NCBI GenBank assembly: GCA_023399275.1
Contig: JAEWQH010000050.1
Span: 1-61,054, forward strand
Reading direction: 5' to 3'
Source of the DNA: Bacillota bacterium
GTDB lineage: Bacteria; Bacillota; Clostridia; Christensenellales; CAG-138
DNA: 61,054 nt
Shown here: in pieces, positions 8,392-16,975 of the stretch
How the letters are laid out: each line of letters begins with the position of its first letter
Numbering within the stretch: the first letter of the stretch is position 1
The notes under the pieces: model-generated
What the model was told of the DNA's origin: nothing
The model's input: only the letters and a program-made list of their open reading frames with translations
The model's database searches: none
Made by a program: the position numbers and the translations under genes

Positions 8392-9737
8392 AGCAATTTC
8401 TGTTCTCTGAAATCGTATCCGCCAGCGGCGGAACCTATTACGGAGACCCCGCGCTGCTGCAAAAAGCAGCGCGCGCCGTCGTCATAGACAGCAAGCTCGC
8501 GCTGCCGGGCTCGCTGTTTATCGCCATCCGCGGCGAGCGGCACGACGGGCACAGCTTCATCCCCGCCGCACGCGAAGCCGGCGCGGCGCTCGTCGTATCC
8601 GACCGCATGCTGGAGCAAGAGCCTTATCTGCTCGTACCGGATACGCTCCAGGCGATGCACGCCATCGCCGGGCGGTATCGCGAAAAGTTTTCCATCCCCG
8701 TCATCGGACTGACCGGCAGCGCCGGAAAAACCTCCACAAAGGATATGGTCGCCGCCGCGCTCGGCGCGCGTTTTCGCGTCATGAAGACCCAGGGCAACCT
8801 CAACAACGAAACCGGCGCCGCGCTGACGGTCTTTTCCCTGGAGGAAGACCACGAGGTCGCGGTCTTTGAAATGGGAACCAACCACTTCGGCGAGATCGCG
8901 CGTATCGCTTCGTTTGTGCAGCCCGACTACTGTATCTTTACCAACATCGGCCTGGCGCATATCGAGAACTTCGGCTCGCGCGAGGGCATCTTTCGCGGGA
9001 AGACCGAGGCGCTGCCCTATCTGCGGCCGGGTGGGCGCGTCATCGCAAACGGGGAGGACGACATGCTCCGCCAGATCCCCGGCGCGCTGCTCTACGGCCT
9101 GGGCAAGGCCTGCGCCGTGCGCGGCGTGGAGATCGAGGACCACATCCTGGAAGGGATGGACTTCACCGCCCTCTTCGAAGGCAAGCGGTGCCGCATGCAC
9201 GTACCCGCGCTGGGCGTGCACTCGGTCTGCAACGCGCTCGCGGCCGTTGCGGCCGGCGTTTTGCTCGGCATGCCGCTGGAGGAGCTTGCATCCGGCATCG
9301 CGGCTTACGAACCGCTGCGCGGCCGCATGTGTATCCGCACCGCGCCAAACTGCACCGTTATTGACGACACCTACAACGCCAACCCTACCTCTATGAAAGC
9401 GTCCCTGGATGTGCTGGCCAAGTGTGCCGGGCGGCGCGTCGCCATCCTCGGCGACATGCGCGAGCTCGGAGAGGCCTCGGCCATGCTGCACGAACAGATC
9501 GGCCGTTATGCAGCGTCGCTCGGCATTGAACGCATCCTCTGCGTCGGCAGCGAAAGCGAGCGGATGTATGCGGGCGCGAACTCTGCCGCACCGGGTACCG
9601 CGCGTTATTTCGCCGCGCAGGAGGATCTGCTCGAAGCGCTGCCGGCTCTGGTCTGCAAGGGGGATATCGTACTTGTAAAGGCATCGCGCGGGATGTATCT
9701 GGAGCGCACGGTCGAGCGTCTCCTCTCGGGGCTGTAG
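8388..9737 (+). CDS. murF: UDP-N-acetylmuramoyl-tripeptide--D-alanyl-D-alanine ligase
   Basis: Mur ligase that adds the D-Ala-D-Ala made by Ddl to UDP-MurNAc-tripeptide, 449 aa. The ATP loop is GLTGSAGKTSTKDM near residue 110; the central domain has EMGTNHFGEI and NIGLAHIENF; the C-terminal domain carries DDTYNANPTSMKASLD and ILGDMRELGE, typical of MurF. Start ATG overlaps the ddl stop (ATGA), so product and consumer of the dipeptide are coupled. The transcript ends in a hairpin 35 bases after the stop. Confidence 0.96.
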   Translation: MKQFLFSEIVSASGGTYYGDPALLQKAARAVVIDSKLALPGSLFIAIRGERHDGHSFIPAAREAGAALVVSDRMLEQEPYLLVPDTLQAMHAIAGRYREKFSIPVIGLTGSAGKTSTKDMVAAALGARFRVMKTQGNLNNETGAALTVFSLEEDHEVAVFEMGTNHFGEIARIASFVQPDYCIFTNIGLAHIENFGSREGIFRGKTEALPYLRPGGRVIANGEDDMLRQIPGALLYGLGKACAVRGVEIEDHILEGMDFTALFEGKRCRMHVPALGVHSVCNALAAVAAGVLLGMPLEELASGIAAYEPLRGRMCIRTAPNCTVIDDTYNANPTSMKASLDVLAKCAGRRVAILGDMRELGEASAMLHEQIGRYAASLGIERILCVGSESERMYAGANSAAPGTARYFAAQEDLLEALPALVCKGDIVLVKASRGMYLERTVERLLSGL

Positions 9738-9771
9738 CGCGCCTTTCGCGGCATCCCGCGCAAAAACGAAA

Positions 9772-9804
9772 AAAGCCCGCGCGGCATGCAGCCGTTCGGG
9801 CTTT
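9772..9804. terminator. Bidirectional terminator between murF and the DUF47 gene
   Basis: AAAGCCCG pairs with CGGGCTTT across a loop containing a second stem (CGGC/GCCG). A run of A precedes it and GTGTTTG follows it, so it can serve murF on the plus strand and the pit operon on the minus strand. Confidence 0.8.
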
Positions 9805-9823
9805 GTGTTTGATTGGCAAAAAC

Positions 9824-10450
9824 TCAGCTGTTCTTCATAACCACGAGCTCCACGCTCTCCATAACATCCTCGCAGGCATCGCAGCAGGCTTCCATCCAGT
9901 CGAAAAGCTTCGTCCAGGTGATGCGTTCGAGCGACTCCGCGTTTTCGCAGTAGAGCCGGCGCATGGCGGCGCAGTAGAGGCGGTCGCCCTGCTCTTCGTA
10001 ATCGTTGACCTTGATGATCGCCTGCGCAAGCCGCTCGCTGTTCTTCTGAAAGCCGGGCAGCTCCTTGAGCGCATCGCGGGATTCATAGCAGCACTGCTTG
10101 ATGATGGAGGCAAACTCCAGCGCCTCATAGCGCATCTCTTTTGCGTTGTACATGAACATCTTGCGCACGACGTCTTCGATAAAGTCCGTCACGTTATCGA
10201 TCTGCTGCAGCAGCAGTATGATATCTTCGCGTTCGATGGGCGTGATAAACTCCTTGGCGAGCTTCTGCATGAGCGCATGCTTGTTCAGGTCCGCCTCGTG
10301 CTCGATGGCGTGGATCTCCTCGATTTGGTCACCCAGCTTTTCCGGGTCATAGTGTTCCACGAGGTCTTCGAGATACTCCGCCGCCTTGCAGGCGCTCTCC
10401 ATCCCCGAAACAAACCCTTCAAAATACTCGTTTGTGCGCTGTTTTTTCAT
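9824..10450 (-). CDS. DUF47 (PhoU-like) protein, partner of PiT transporter
   Basis: 208-aa all-alpha cytoplasmic protein of the DUF47/PhoU-like family. Recognisable segments are HEADLNKHALMQKL and PIEREDIILLLQQIDNVTDF, the latter highly conserved in DUF47. Such genes almost always sit beside a PiT phosphate permease, as here (57 bases downstream of pit, same strand), and are thought to modulate the permease. SD sequence AGGAG precedes the ATG by a normal distance. The gene has no membrane segment. Confidence 0.9.
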   Translation of the reverse strand: MKKQRTNEYFEGFVSGMESACKAAEYLEDLVEHYDPEKLGDQIEEIHAIEHEADLNKHALMQKLAKEFITPIEREDIILLLQQIDNVTDFIEDVVRKMFMYNAKEMRYEALEFASIIKQCCYESRDALKELPGFQKNSERLAQAIIKVNDYEEQGDRLYCAAMRRLYCENAESLERITWTKLFDWMEACCDACEDVMESVELVVMKNS

Positions 10451-10507
10451 GTTGCTTCTCCTTCTGTCGCTCCTGATGATCTCGGCGCCCTCAAGTCGCT
10501 TGGGGCG

Positions 10508-11560
10508 TTAAAAGATGGCCAGAAACAGCTTGACCATTAAAAATCCGACGAACCCGCAGCAGGGGAACGTAAGCAGCCACGCATAGACCATCTCCTTGAC
10601 GACCCCCATGTTGACGGAGCTGAAGCGCTTGCTCGCGCCCGCGCCCATGATGGCCGTGGTCTTCGTGTGCGTGGTGCTTACCGGAATGCCCGTTAGCGAC
10701 GAGAGCAGCAAACACCCCGCCGCCGCGATATCCGCGGAAAACCCCTGATATTTTTCGAGCTTGACCATGTCCATGCCGACCGCTTTGATGATGCGCAGCC
10801 CGCCGACGCTCGTGCCGAGCGACATGACCACCGAGCAGAGGATCATCAGCCAGATGGGGATGGTAAACGTATTGACGTCCGTCTGTCCGCCGGCGAGGAA
10901 CGTGCCCAGCAGAAACACCCCGATGAACTTCTGCCCGTCCTGCGCGCCATGCATGAATGCCATCGCCGCGCTGCCCGCGATCTGCCCGCCGCGGAAGAAG
11001 CGATCCGCCCTGCGCCGCTCCACCCTGCGAAAGAGAAACGCAACGAGCTTCGTAACGCCGTAGCCCATCGCAAAGCCAAGCACGGAGGAGAGCACGAGGC
11101 CGTAGACGACCTTGAGCCAAGCGGAGCCGTTGATGCCGCCAAAGCCGTTTTGAATCGCGACCGCGGCGCCGGAGATGCCCGCGATGAGCGCGTGGCTCTC
11201 GCTGGTCGGAATTCCGAAATACCAGGCGATGGTCGCCCAGAGCACGATGGCAAACATCCCCGCGCACAGCGCGATGGTCGCGTCTGACGCGTTGCTGCCG
11301 AAATCAACCATATTGTAGATGGTCTCGGCGACGGTCGCGTTGAGCAGCGTCATCACGAGCACGCCGAGGAAGTTGAACACCGCCGCCATCAGAATCGCCG
11401 CGCGCGGACCGAGAGACCGCGTCGAAATGCAGGTTGCGATCGCGTTCGGCGCATCCGTCCAGCCGTTGACAAGAATAACGCCCAACGTCAGCGCTACGGT
11501 GACCATCAGCGCCGGGTTGGACGTAAACCGAGTCAAGAAATCCGAAAATGTAATTGTCAT
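10508..11560 (-). CDS. pit: Inorganic phosphate transporter, PiT family
   Basis: Low-affinity phosphate (or metal-phosphate) symporter in the cytoplasmic membrane, 350 aa with about 10 membrane segments. The duplicated PiT signature is visible: NGWTDAPNAIATCISTRSL near residue 32 and a second copy with TGIPVSTTHTKTTAIMGAG near residue 295; GIPTSESHALIAGISGAA lies between. First gene of a two-gene operon with the DUF47 protein. The upstream region is very A/T-rich. Confidence 0.94.
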   Translation of the reverse strand: MTITFSDFLTRFTSNPALMVTVALTLGVILVNGWTDAPNAIATCISTRSLGPRAAILMAAVFNFLGVLVMTLLNATVAETIYNMVDFGSNASDATIALCAGMFAIVLWATIAWYFGIPTSESHALIAGISGAAVAIQNGFGGINGSAWLKVVYGLVLSSVLGFAMGYGVTKLVAFLFRRVERRRADRFFRGGQIAGSAAMAFMHGAQDGQKFIGVFLLGTFLAGGQTDVNTFTIPIWLMILCSVVMSLGTSVGGLRIIKAVGMDMVKLEKYQGFSADIAAAGCLLLSSLTGIPVSTTHTKTTAIMGAGASKRFSSVNMGVVKEMVYAWLLTFPCCGFVGFLMVKLFLAIF

Positions 11561-11599
11561 CGTTCCAGCATTCTCCCGAATTGAGCGTTTTTCGTGCCG

Positions 11600-11705
11600 C
11601 CGGCATGCCCAATCATCAATTTAACATAAATTCCTTACATACTTTACAATAATTTTTCACGCAATGGTAGTTTATCAAGTTTATTTTACAATTTTATATC
11701 ATTTC
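11600..11705 (-). promoter_or_regulatory. A/T-rich control region upstream of pit
   Basis: About 100 A/T-rich bases within the otherwise GC-rich 11561-11757 gap. Two identical TTTACAAT octamers (plus strand) start at 11643 and 11685, exactly 42 bases or four helical turns apart, as expected of a two-site operator. I could not choose one -35/-10 pair with confidence. A phosphate-response regulator would be the natural candidate, but this is only inference. Confidence 0.35.
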
Positions 11706-11757
11706 CGCGCGCCGGTCTATACCCCGACGAATATTCGCCAAAATCGCCTTCCCGCTC

Positions 11758-11781
11758 AAAAAAAAGCGGGCTTGCTCCCGC
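11758..11781 (-). terminator. Terminator of the class II aldolase gene
   Basis: Minus strand: GCGGG, 6-nt loop, CCCGC, then eight T; 33 bases after the stop of the upstream gene. Confidence 0.85.
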
Positions 11782-11813
11782 CGATGGATCGGCGCCGCAT
11801 GGCCAAACCTGCG

Positions 11814-13115
11814 CTATTCCAGATGAAACGTCTCCTTCAACGCACGAATCTCATCGTCACTTAAATAGACGATCTTCCCCGCGTCCCCGGCAACGAGGAT
11901 CGACGCAGCCGTCGCCTCCGCCACCTCAAGCCGGTCAAAGGCGGCAAACAGCGTAGCCCCCGTGGTGACGATACGGCTGTTTTCGAAGATCACGACCGGC
12001 GTGCCGGCGGAGAACTGCGCGGCCGCATCCTCGGGCAAACCGACAAACTCCTCAAACGGCCGCACCGGTACCGCGCGCAGCATGTAGTAACTCTCCGGCA
12101 CGGTGGACGTCTCAAACCGCCGGCCTGAGCAGGCAAACGCTGCAACGTTGGCCGGCGCGGCGGAGAAGACCGCGCCGATGTCCGCGTGCCGCGCATAGAT
12201 CGCGGCGTGCAGCGGCGTTTCTCGCGCGGGCCGCTTCCCCGCCTGCGCCGCGCCTGCGCGTACCAAAACCAGGTCGTCCGGCTCCAGCAGGGCGTTGTCC
12301 ATACCGTCCGGCGTGATCAAAAACGAGTCCTTGCCCACGCGCGCGCTGCATACCCCGCACGCGCCGTAAAGCAGCGCGTGCGCGCAGCCGCGGCGCAGCT
12401 TTTCCACCATCTCGGCGCGAATCGACCGATCTTGCTCATCGGGGAAATGTCCCTCCAGCGGCATGCATTCCACCCGCGGCCGCGCCTGCCAGAGAGAAGC
12501 CCGCTCCTGTGTGAGCGCGCGCGGCGTACCGATCTTTCGCGTGAGCAGATCCAGCTTGGCCGCATACTCGATGGCTTCAAAGCGCCAGTATGCCTCCAGC
12601 AGGTTCTCCGCACCGACGCATACGCCATGGTTTTCCAAAAAGACCACGTCGGCGCCCTTGGAGAACTCCGCATAAAGATTCTCTCCGAGCGCTTGACTGC
12701 CCATCATCGCATATTTCGAGAGGCGCATATTTTTGCAGCGCGAGAGCGAATCCGGCAGCAGATCCACGCGCGGAAGCGTCCGCGTCAACGAAAACGCGAT
12801 GCAGTACACGGGATGCGCATGCACGACGGCGCGAAAGTTCGGTCTGGCGCGATAGGTCGCGCGGTGAAAGGCGATCTCACTCGAAGGGGCGTGCCTGCCT
12901 TCATATGAGCCGTCCGCATGCACGCAGACGATGTCCTCCCAGGTCAGGCTTCCCTTATCAAACCCTTTCGGGGTGATCCAGATATCGCCGTTTTCGTCCA
13001 GCATGGAGATATTGCCACCGGTGGCGGTGGTGAGCCCGCGGTCGTATACGCGTCGCATGACGGCAGCCACCTGCCGTGCGGGAGACTGGCTGAAGAATTC
13101 CATATGCAGCATCAT
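11814..13115 (-). CDS. Tandem class II aldolase/adducin-domain protein
   Basis: 433 aa made of two class II aldolase (fuculose-1-phosphate aldolase type) domains. The N-terminal domain (1-210) keeps the whole zinc and catalytic set: GGNIS, catalytic Glu in PSSEIAFH, the His pair in VVHAHPVY and the third ligand in LENHG. The C-terminal domain (225-433) has the same fold signals, but HAHP is SAAP and ENHG is ENSR, so its zinc site is gone. Likely a sugar-phosphate aldolase or decarboxylase working on one site, with the second copy structural or regulatory. Three ATGs (13115, 13112, 13103) are possible; GGAAAGGG lies just upstream. It has its own promoter and terminator. Confidence 0.82.
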   Translation of the reverse strand: MMLHMEFFSQSPARQVAAVMRRVYDRGLTTATGGNISMLDENGDIWITPKGFDKGSLTWEDIVCVHADGSYEGRHAPSSEIAFHRATYRARPNFRAVVHAHPVYCIAFSLTRTLPRVDLLPDSLSRCKNMRLSKYAMMGSQALGENLYAEFSKGADVVFLENHGVCVGAENLLEAYWRFEAIEYAAKLDLLTRKIGTPRALTQERASLWQARPRVECMPLEGHFPDEQDRSIRAEMVEKLRRGCAHALLYGACGVCSARVGKDSFLITPDGMDNALLEPDDLVLVRAGAAQAGKRPARETPLHAAIYARHADIGAVFSAAPANVAAFACSGRRFETSTVPESYYMLRAVPVRPFEEFVGLPEDAAAQFSAGTPVVIFENSRIVTTGATLFAAFDRLEVAEATAASILVAGDAGKIVYLSDDEIRALKETFHLE

Positions 13116-13150
13116 TCCCTTTCCGATCCGGACGGATTTCGATCCGTTCG

Positions 13151-13179
13151 ATTATACCATGGCACCGCACTTTTGTCTG
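13151..13179 (-). promoter_or_regulatory. Promoter of the class II aldolase gene
   Basis: Minus strand CAGACA, 17-bp spacer, TATAAT, with TG one base before the -10 (extended -10). A small hairpin ACGGAT/ATCCGT lies in the leader. Confidence 0.65.
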
Positions 13180-13270
13180 CGGGATCGCGGCTCGAAACCG
13201 CCCGCGTTTTCCGCGCGAAACGCAGCCGCGCTGCACGCCGGATTTCCCGCCAAACGACGCCGCGGAAGTG

Positions 13271-13299
13271 TTGACATTTACCCGGCCAAATGCTATTAT
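13271..13299 (+). promoter_or_regulatory. Promoter of tRNA-Pro
   Basis: TTGACA, 17-bp spacer, TATTAT: full -35 consensus and five of six -10 positions. The predicted start is a few bases before the tRNA 5' end. Confidence 0.88.
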
Positions 13300-13311
13300 A
13301 TTCAACGCCGT

Positions 13312-13388
13312 CTGGGTGTAGCGCAGTTTGGTAGCGTGCTTGAATGGGGTTCAAGAGGCCGGAGGTTCAAATCCTCTCACCCAGACCA
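13312..13388 (+). tRNA. tRNA-Pro (anticodon GGG)
   Basis: 77 nt with encoded CCA. Acceptor CTGGGTG pairs with CACCCAG; D stem GCGC/GCGT; anticodon stem CTTGA/TCAAG with loop ATGGGGT, giving GGG (reads CCC and CCU); T arm GGAGG-TTCAAAT-CCTCT. Own promoter and terminator. Confidence 0.96.
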
Positions 13389-13396
13389 ATATAGCA

Positions 13397-13428
13397 AGCC
13401 AGTAATTCCGGTAATTACTGGCTTTTTT
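13397..13428 (+). terminator. Terminator of tRNA-Pro
   Basis: Perfect 11-bp stem AGCCAGTAATT/AATTACTGGCT, 5-nt loop, run of T; 9 bases after the CCA end. Confidence 0.92.
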
Positions 13429-13532
13429 GATATTCACGGAAACGACTCCCAGTTTGGAATGTCTAGTAAAATATGGAGTTGTCTTTGCCTATTACATACT
13501 CTATTACAGTCTGCTATTACAGTCTTAACAAA

Positions 13533-13640
13533 CTATAGGCTGTCGATGATGGCGTGAAGACTGTCATGATCCACGCTCAAGCGGAGCTTCGTCACGCTTG
13601 CGTCTGCGTGTCCCGCCAGATTTCCCTTGTCCGATGAAAA
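13533..13640 (-). pseudogene. Possible 3' remnant of a tyrosine-recombinase (integrase) gene
   Basis: On the minus strand a short frame ending in TAG at 13533-13535 reads NLAGHADASVTKL...DHDSLHAIIDSL. GHxDASVT resembles the conserved GH box near the C-terminus of phage and transposon tyrosine integrases, and the tail resembles their last helix. The tyrosine expected about nine residues after the GH box is missing, and the upstream part has been replaced by the GNAT gene on the other strand. It lies just downstream of tRNA-Pro, a common integration site. The stretch is short and the identification tentative. Confidence 0.3.
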
Positions 13641-13668
13641 AAAGTATTGTATGTATGGAGAACGCTGG

Positions 13669-14100
13669 ATGATTCGCTGCCTAGAAGAAAGAGATATCGC
13701 CTCGTGCCTTGCCCTGATGGAGATCGTGAAAGCGGACTTCCCCGGCTACCAAGAGCGCACATTTCGGCGTGCTTTGGGCGATGCGATCGCGAAAAGCGAG
13801 GCCGTGGCCGCATATTGCAGCGCCGAACTAACCGGGCTGATTTCATTCTCATATCCAGATAAGGAGATCACGGCATTGGCGGTACATCCAAATCACCGAC
13901 GAAACGGAATCGCCAAGCGACTGATCGAGGAAGTGAAATGCCGCATCCCCCTGCGTAGCACGATTCGCGTCGTTACGTTTCGTAACGACGATCCGCGCGG
14001 GGCGGCCGCCGTCGCGTGTTACCGTGCCTGCGGCTTCGTTTCAGGTGATCGGATGGAGGCTTATGGGTATCCGTGCCAAGAGATGATTTTGCTGCGATAA
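13669..14100 (+). CDS. GNAT family N-acetyltransferase
   Basis: 143-aa acetyl-CoA dependent acetyltransferase. Motif A is clear: ALAVHPNHRRNGIAKRLIEE near residue 82 with the R-R-x-G-I/A pyrophosphate loop, then motif B around ACYRACGF. Start ATG 13669 has GGAGA eight bases upstream; the TTG and ATG further up lack a site and would read through the proposed integrase tail. The substrate is unknown. First of three GNATs in the next 5 kb. A strong terminator follows, so it is transcribed alone. Confidence 0.85.
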   Translation: MIRCLEERDIASCLALMEIVKADFPGYQERTFRRALGDAIAKSEAVAAYCSAELTGLISFSYPDKEITALAVHPNHRRNGIAKRLIEEVKCRIPLRSTIRVVTFRNDDPRGAAAVACYRACGFVSGDRMEAYGYPCQEMILLR

Positions 14101-14134
14101 GGGAACGTGCCCCTGTCGTTTGGATTTTTGCGGT

Positions 14135-14164
14135 CGGGGCAAGGCGCGCTTTGCCCCGTTTTTT
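14135..14164 (+). terminator. Terminator after the first GNAT gene
   Basis: 8-bp stem CGGGGCAA/TTGCCCCG, 8-nt loop, six T, 34 bases after the stop. Confidence 0.9.
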
Positions 14165-14309
14165 GTTGTCTCAGGCTGCATCCCCCCCTGCGCTCTTTGG
14201 CCGAAGGCGCGCCCGCGACCGGGCGGCGGGAAACCGGTTGCCTGCGCCGCAGAAAGCGGGTATCATTTTGATTGAACCAAGCGTAGCGAAACGGGGAGCG
14301 ACGAGCGAT

Positions 14310-14870
14310 ATGATCCAGTCTCAACGACTTCTATACAAAAAGATGGATGAGCGCGATTTCGACGTGGTCGCACAGATCCTGCGAGACGACGGCGTGCGCA
14401 GGATTTGGGAACACGATTTTTCGGATGACGACGTGCATGCGTGGATCGCCCGCAGGGAAAAGGGATACCGCGAAAACGGAATCGACTATCTGCTGACGTT
14501 CGAGAAATCGACTCGGGCGGTCGTAGGCCAGATCGGCCTTTTGAAAGAGACGATCGACAGCAGCGAGGTCTGGGGCATCGGCTACATGCTCCTGAGCCGA
14601 TACTATGGGAATGGCTACGCGACCGAGGGCGCCGCTGCCATGGCGGATTACGCATGCAACACGCTGCATGCTCCCCGGGTTGTCTGCGACATTCGGCCCG
14701 GCAACCTCCGCTCCATCGCCGTGGCAAAAAGGCTTGGCATGCGGGAAACCGGCATCTTTATGAAGCATTACCGCGCGATGGAGATGCCGCACCTGATCTT
14801 TGAGTTGCGCTGTGAAGACCGATCGATCGCGGATGCGCCAACGCAACCATCCCCCGTCTCCCCACACTGA
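14310..14870 (+). CDS. GNAT acetyltransferase, RimJ/RimL type
   Basis: 186 aa. The layout is that of RimL-like enzymes: N-terminal LLYKKMDERDFDVVAQIL, central GIGYMLLSRYYGNGYATEG (motif A with NGYATE) and PGNLRSIAVAKRLGMRETG at the end. RimL relatives acetylate N-terminal amino groups of ribosomal proteins or aminoacyl-type toxins such as processed microcin C. ATG 14310 was chosen since upstream residues show no homology-like pattern; GGGGAG lies 11 bases before it. The next gene (MBL) begins 25 bases downstream, so the two are probably co-transcribed. Confidence 0.83.
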   Translation: MIQSQRLLYKKMDERDFDVVAQILRDDGVRRIWEHDFSDDDVHAWIARREKGYRENGIDYLLTFEKSTRAVVGQIGLLKETIDSSEVWGIGYMLLSRYYGNGYATEGAAAMADYACNTLHAPRVVCDIRPGNLRSIAVAKRLGMRETGIFMKHYRAMEMPHLIFELRCEDRSIADAPTQPSPVSPH

Positions 14871-14895
14871 AACCTTCCTTTGAAAGGAATCAGAG

Positions 14896-15609
14896 ATGAA
14901 ACACCAAATTCTCCCCCTCGCCGTGACTGCGCCGTTCATGGGCACCGTGCAAACCGTCTGCCCCACGCTGCTGATCGATGCGGAGAACCGGATCTTAGTC
15001 GATTGCGGTTTCATCGGCTCACTTCCGATACTCGAGCAGGAACTGGCACGATACGGGCTGAGCCCAAGTCGGCTGACCGGGCTGGTGCTGACGCATCACG
15101 ATCATGATCACATGGGCGCGGCAGCCGCGCTCAAGCGCGCCAACCCAAGCCTGACGATCTATGCCTCCCCGACGGAAGCACCATATATCTCAGCACAGGA
15201 AAAACCCCTCCGGCTGCGGCAGGCAGAGGCCCTGCAGGCGACGCTCCCGGCGGAACAGCAGGCGTTCGGGCAAGCATTTTGCGACCTGCTTCGCCGGGTA
15301 GAGCCTGTTTTTGTGGATCAGCTGCTCTGCGACGGCGACGACACGCGCTGGTGCGGGTCCTGCCGCATCGTCGCCACCCCCGGCCACACGCCGGGGTATA
15401 TTTCGCTCGTGATCGCATCCGGCTCGGTCGTGATCACAGGGGATGCGATGGCGCTGGAGAACGGGCGGCCTGTGCTTGCAAACCCTGCGTTTACATTCGA
15501 TCCGCAGCAGGCTGCCAAATCGATGGAGCGGCTTTTATCCCTTGGCGCGGATGCCTATTTTTGCTATCACGGCGGCGTATACCGCCCGCAACCGCAGGTT
15601 GTCGGCTGA
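14896..15609 (+). CDS. MBL-fold metallo-hydrolase
   Basis: 237-aa metallo-beta-lactamase superfamily hydrolase, cytoplasmic (no signal peptide). Zinc ligands are all visible: HHDHDHMG near residue 72, the third His in TPGHTPGY near 167, Asp in ITGDAM and the last His in CYHGG near the C-terminus. The family includes lactonases, thioesterases and glyoxalase II; no substrate can be given. AAAGGA sits about 10 bases before the ATG. Confidence 0.85.
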   Translation: MKHQILPLAVTAPFMGTVQTVCPTLLIDAENRILVDCGFIGSLPILEQELARYGLSPSRLTGLVLTHHDHDHMGAAAALKRANPSLTIYASPTEAPYISAQEKPLRLRQAEALQATLPAEQQAFGQAFCDLLRRVEPVFVDQLLCDGDDTRWCGSCRIVATPGHTPGYISLVIASGSVVITGDAMALENGRPVLANPAFTFDPQQAAKSMERLLSLGADAYFCYHGGVYRPQPQVVG

Positions 15610-15814
15610 TCTCCCGCATTTGAGCAGAACCGGATAGCCCCGCCGTGTTTCGCCCGGCGTCGAACGAAGGCTTACCCGCCGCGGCTGATCTGTGGTAAAC
15701 TACGGTATTGGTTTCTACAGACCTATGCCTCTGAGGAAGAGTGTGCATCGGGTTGAACCGATGCTTATCAGATCTCCGATCATACGCGCCGACAGCGCAA
15801 AGGAGCGTATCCAT

Positions 15815-16879
15815 ATGAAGCTGCCCAGTGTATCCCCGCACGCGCAAGCGACGCGAACACGCATCTTTCGCATCATCCTCCGCGCCGTCCTCTGCATTCT
15901 TCTCGCGCTCGTTCTCACGATTGGAGGAATTGCGCTGTCCATGCAGCTCACGCCGCGCACCTTCGTTGGCATTTTGCGCAGCAGCGGCATCTTCTCCGGC
16001 AAGCCGGAAATCCCAGATTTTATCGCGGAGAAGGCGGATCTGGTCACGGTGGTAAACGACCTCACTTATCCTTCCGACTATGCGTCCAACACGCTGGATA
16101 TCTACTATCCCTCCGATGGATCGGCCGCAAAGGCAACCGTCTTCTGGGTGCACGGCGGCGGCTTTATCGACGGCGACAAGAGCGGAATCACAGCTTTTTC
16201 AATGGCTCTCGCGCAAAACGGCTATGCGGTGGTCTCCATCAACTACGCCCTTGCGCCGGAGACGACCTACCCCGCGCCGGTCATCCAACTCGGCGATGCC
16301 TGCCGGTTTATCCTGCAGAATTCGGCAGAATATCCGCAGCTCTCGCCGGATCGTCTCGTCTTTGGCGGGGACAGCGCCGGCGCGCAGATCGCTTCCCAGT
16401 TTCTGGCGCTGCAAATAAACCCTGCGCTGCAGGAGAAGATGGGCGTTGCCCCGCTCATTCCGGTGGAGCAGATCAAAGCCGCGCTGCTTTACTGCGGCCC
16501 CTACAACCTCACGGGGTTCGACAACGTAGAGAGTTCCTTTATGAAGCTGTTTGTCCAGCAGATCGGCTGGGCATATTTCGGTTCGAAGGATTGGCGAAAC
16601 ACCCCCGCAGCGTTGGAGGTATCTACGGTCGATTTTGTCGGCGCAAACTACCCCGCTGCATTCATCACAGACGGCAATCTCGGCTCCTTCGAAGCGCAAG
16701 GCAAGCAGTTGGCGGAGGCACTCAGGCAAAACGGCGTCCCCGTGCAGGATCTGTTCTATGCGGCGGATGAGATCGTCCTCCCCCACGAGTACCAGTTTAA
16801 CTACGAAGACTATGCGCCGCAGGCACGGGAATGCCTCGAACAGACGCTGGCCTTCCTGGATGGCGCCGTCGGCGAATAG
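15815..16879 (+). CDS. Alpha/beta hydrolase, esterase/lipase of HSL type, membrane-anchored
   Basis: 354 aa. A single N-terminal membrane helix (about residues 18-40, rich in L, I, A and V) should place the enzyme outside the membrane. The catalytic core shows the oxyanion motif VHGGGFI near residue 115 and the nucleophile elbow GGDSAGAQ near 190; Asp is likely in ITDGN and His in LPHEYQF. Hormone-sensitive-lipase-like esterases act on short acyl esters. Start ATG 15815 has AAGGAG about ten bases upstream. The gap to the MBL gene is about 200 bases. Confidence 0.83.
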   Translation: MKLPSVSPHAQATRTRIFRIILRAVLCILLALVLTIGGIALSMQLTPRTFVGILRSSGIFSGKPEIPDFIAEKADLVTVVNDLTYPSDYASNTLDIYYPSDGSAAKATVFWVHGGGFIDGDKSGITAFSMALAQNGYAVVSINYALAPETTYPAPVIQLGDACRFILQNSAEYPQLSPDRLVFGGDSAGAQIASQFLALQINPALQEKMGVAPLIPVEQIKAALLYCGPYNLTGFDNVESSFMKLFVQQIGWAYFGSKDWRNTPAALEVSTVDFVGANYPAAFITDGNLGSFEAQGKQLAEALRQNGVPVQDLFYAADEIVLPHEYQFNYEDYAPQARECLEQTLAFLDGAVGE

Positions 16880-16975
16880 CGAAGGCCGTTCCACCGCCGG
16901 CGGTTGAGCATGTTCGGCGGGATCATCCGTAGGGCAGGTTCGGGCAGAGCGCCGAAAGAAAGCGGAAAGCGAGAT

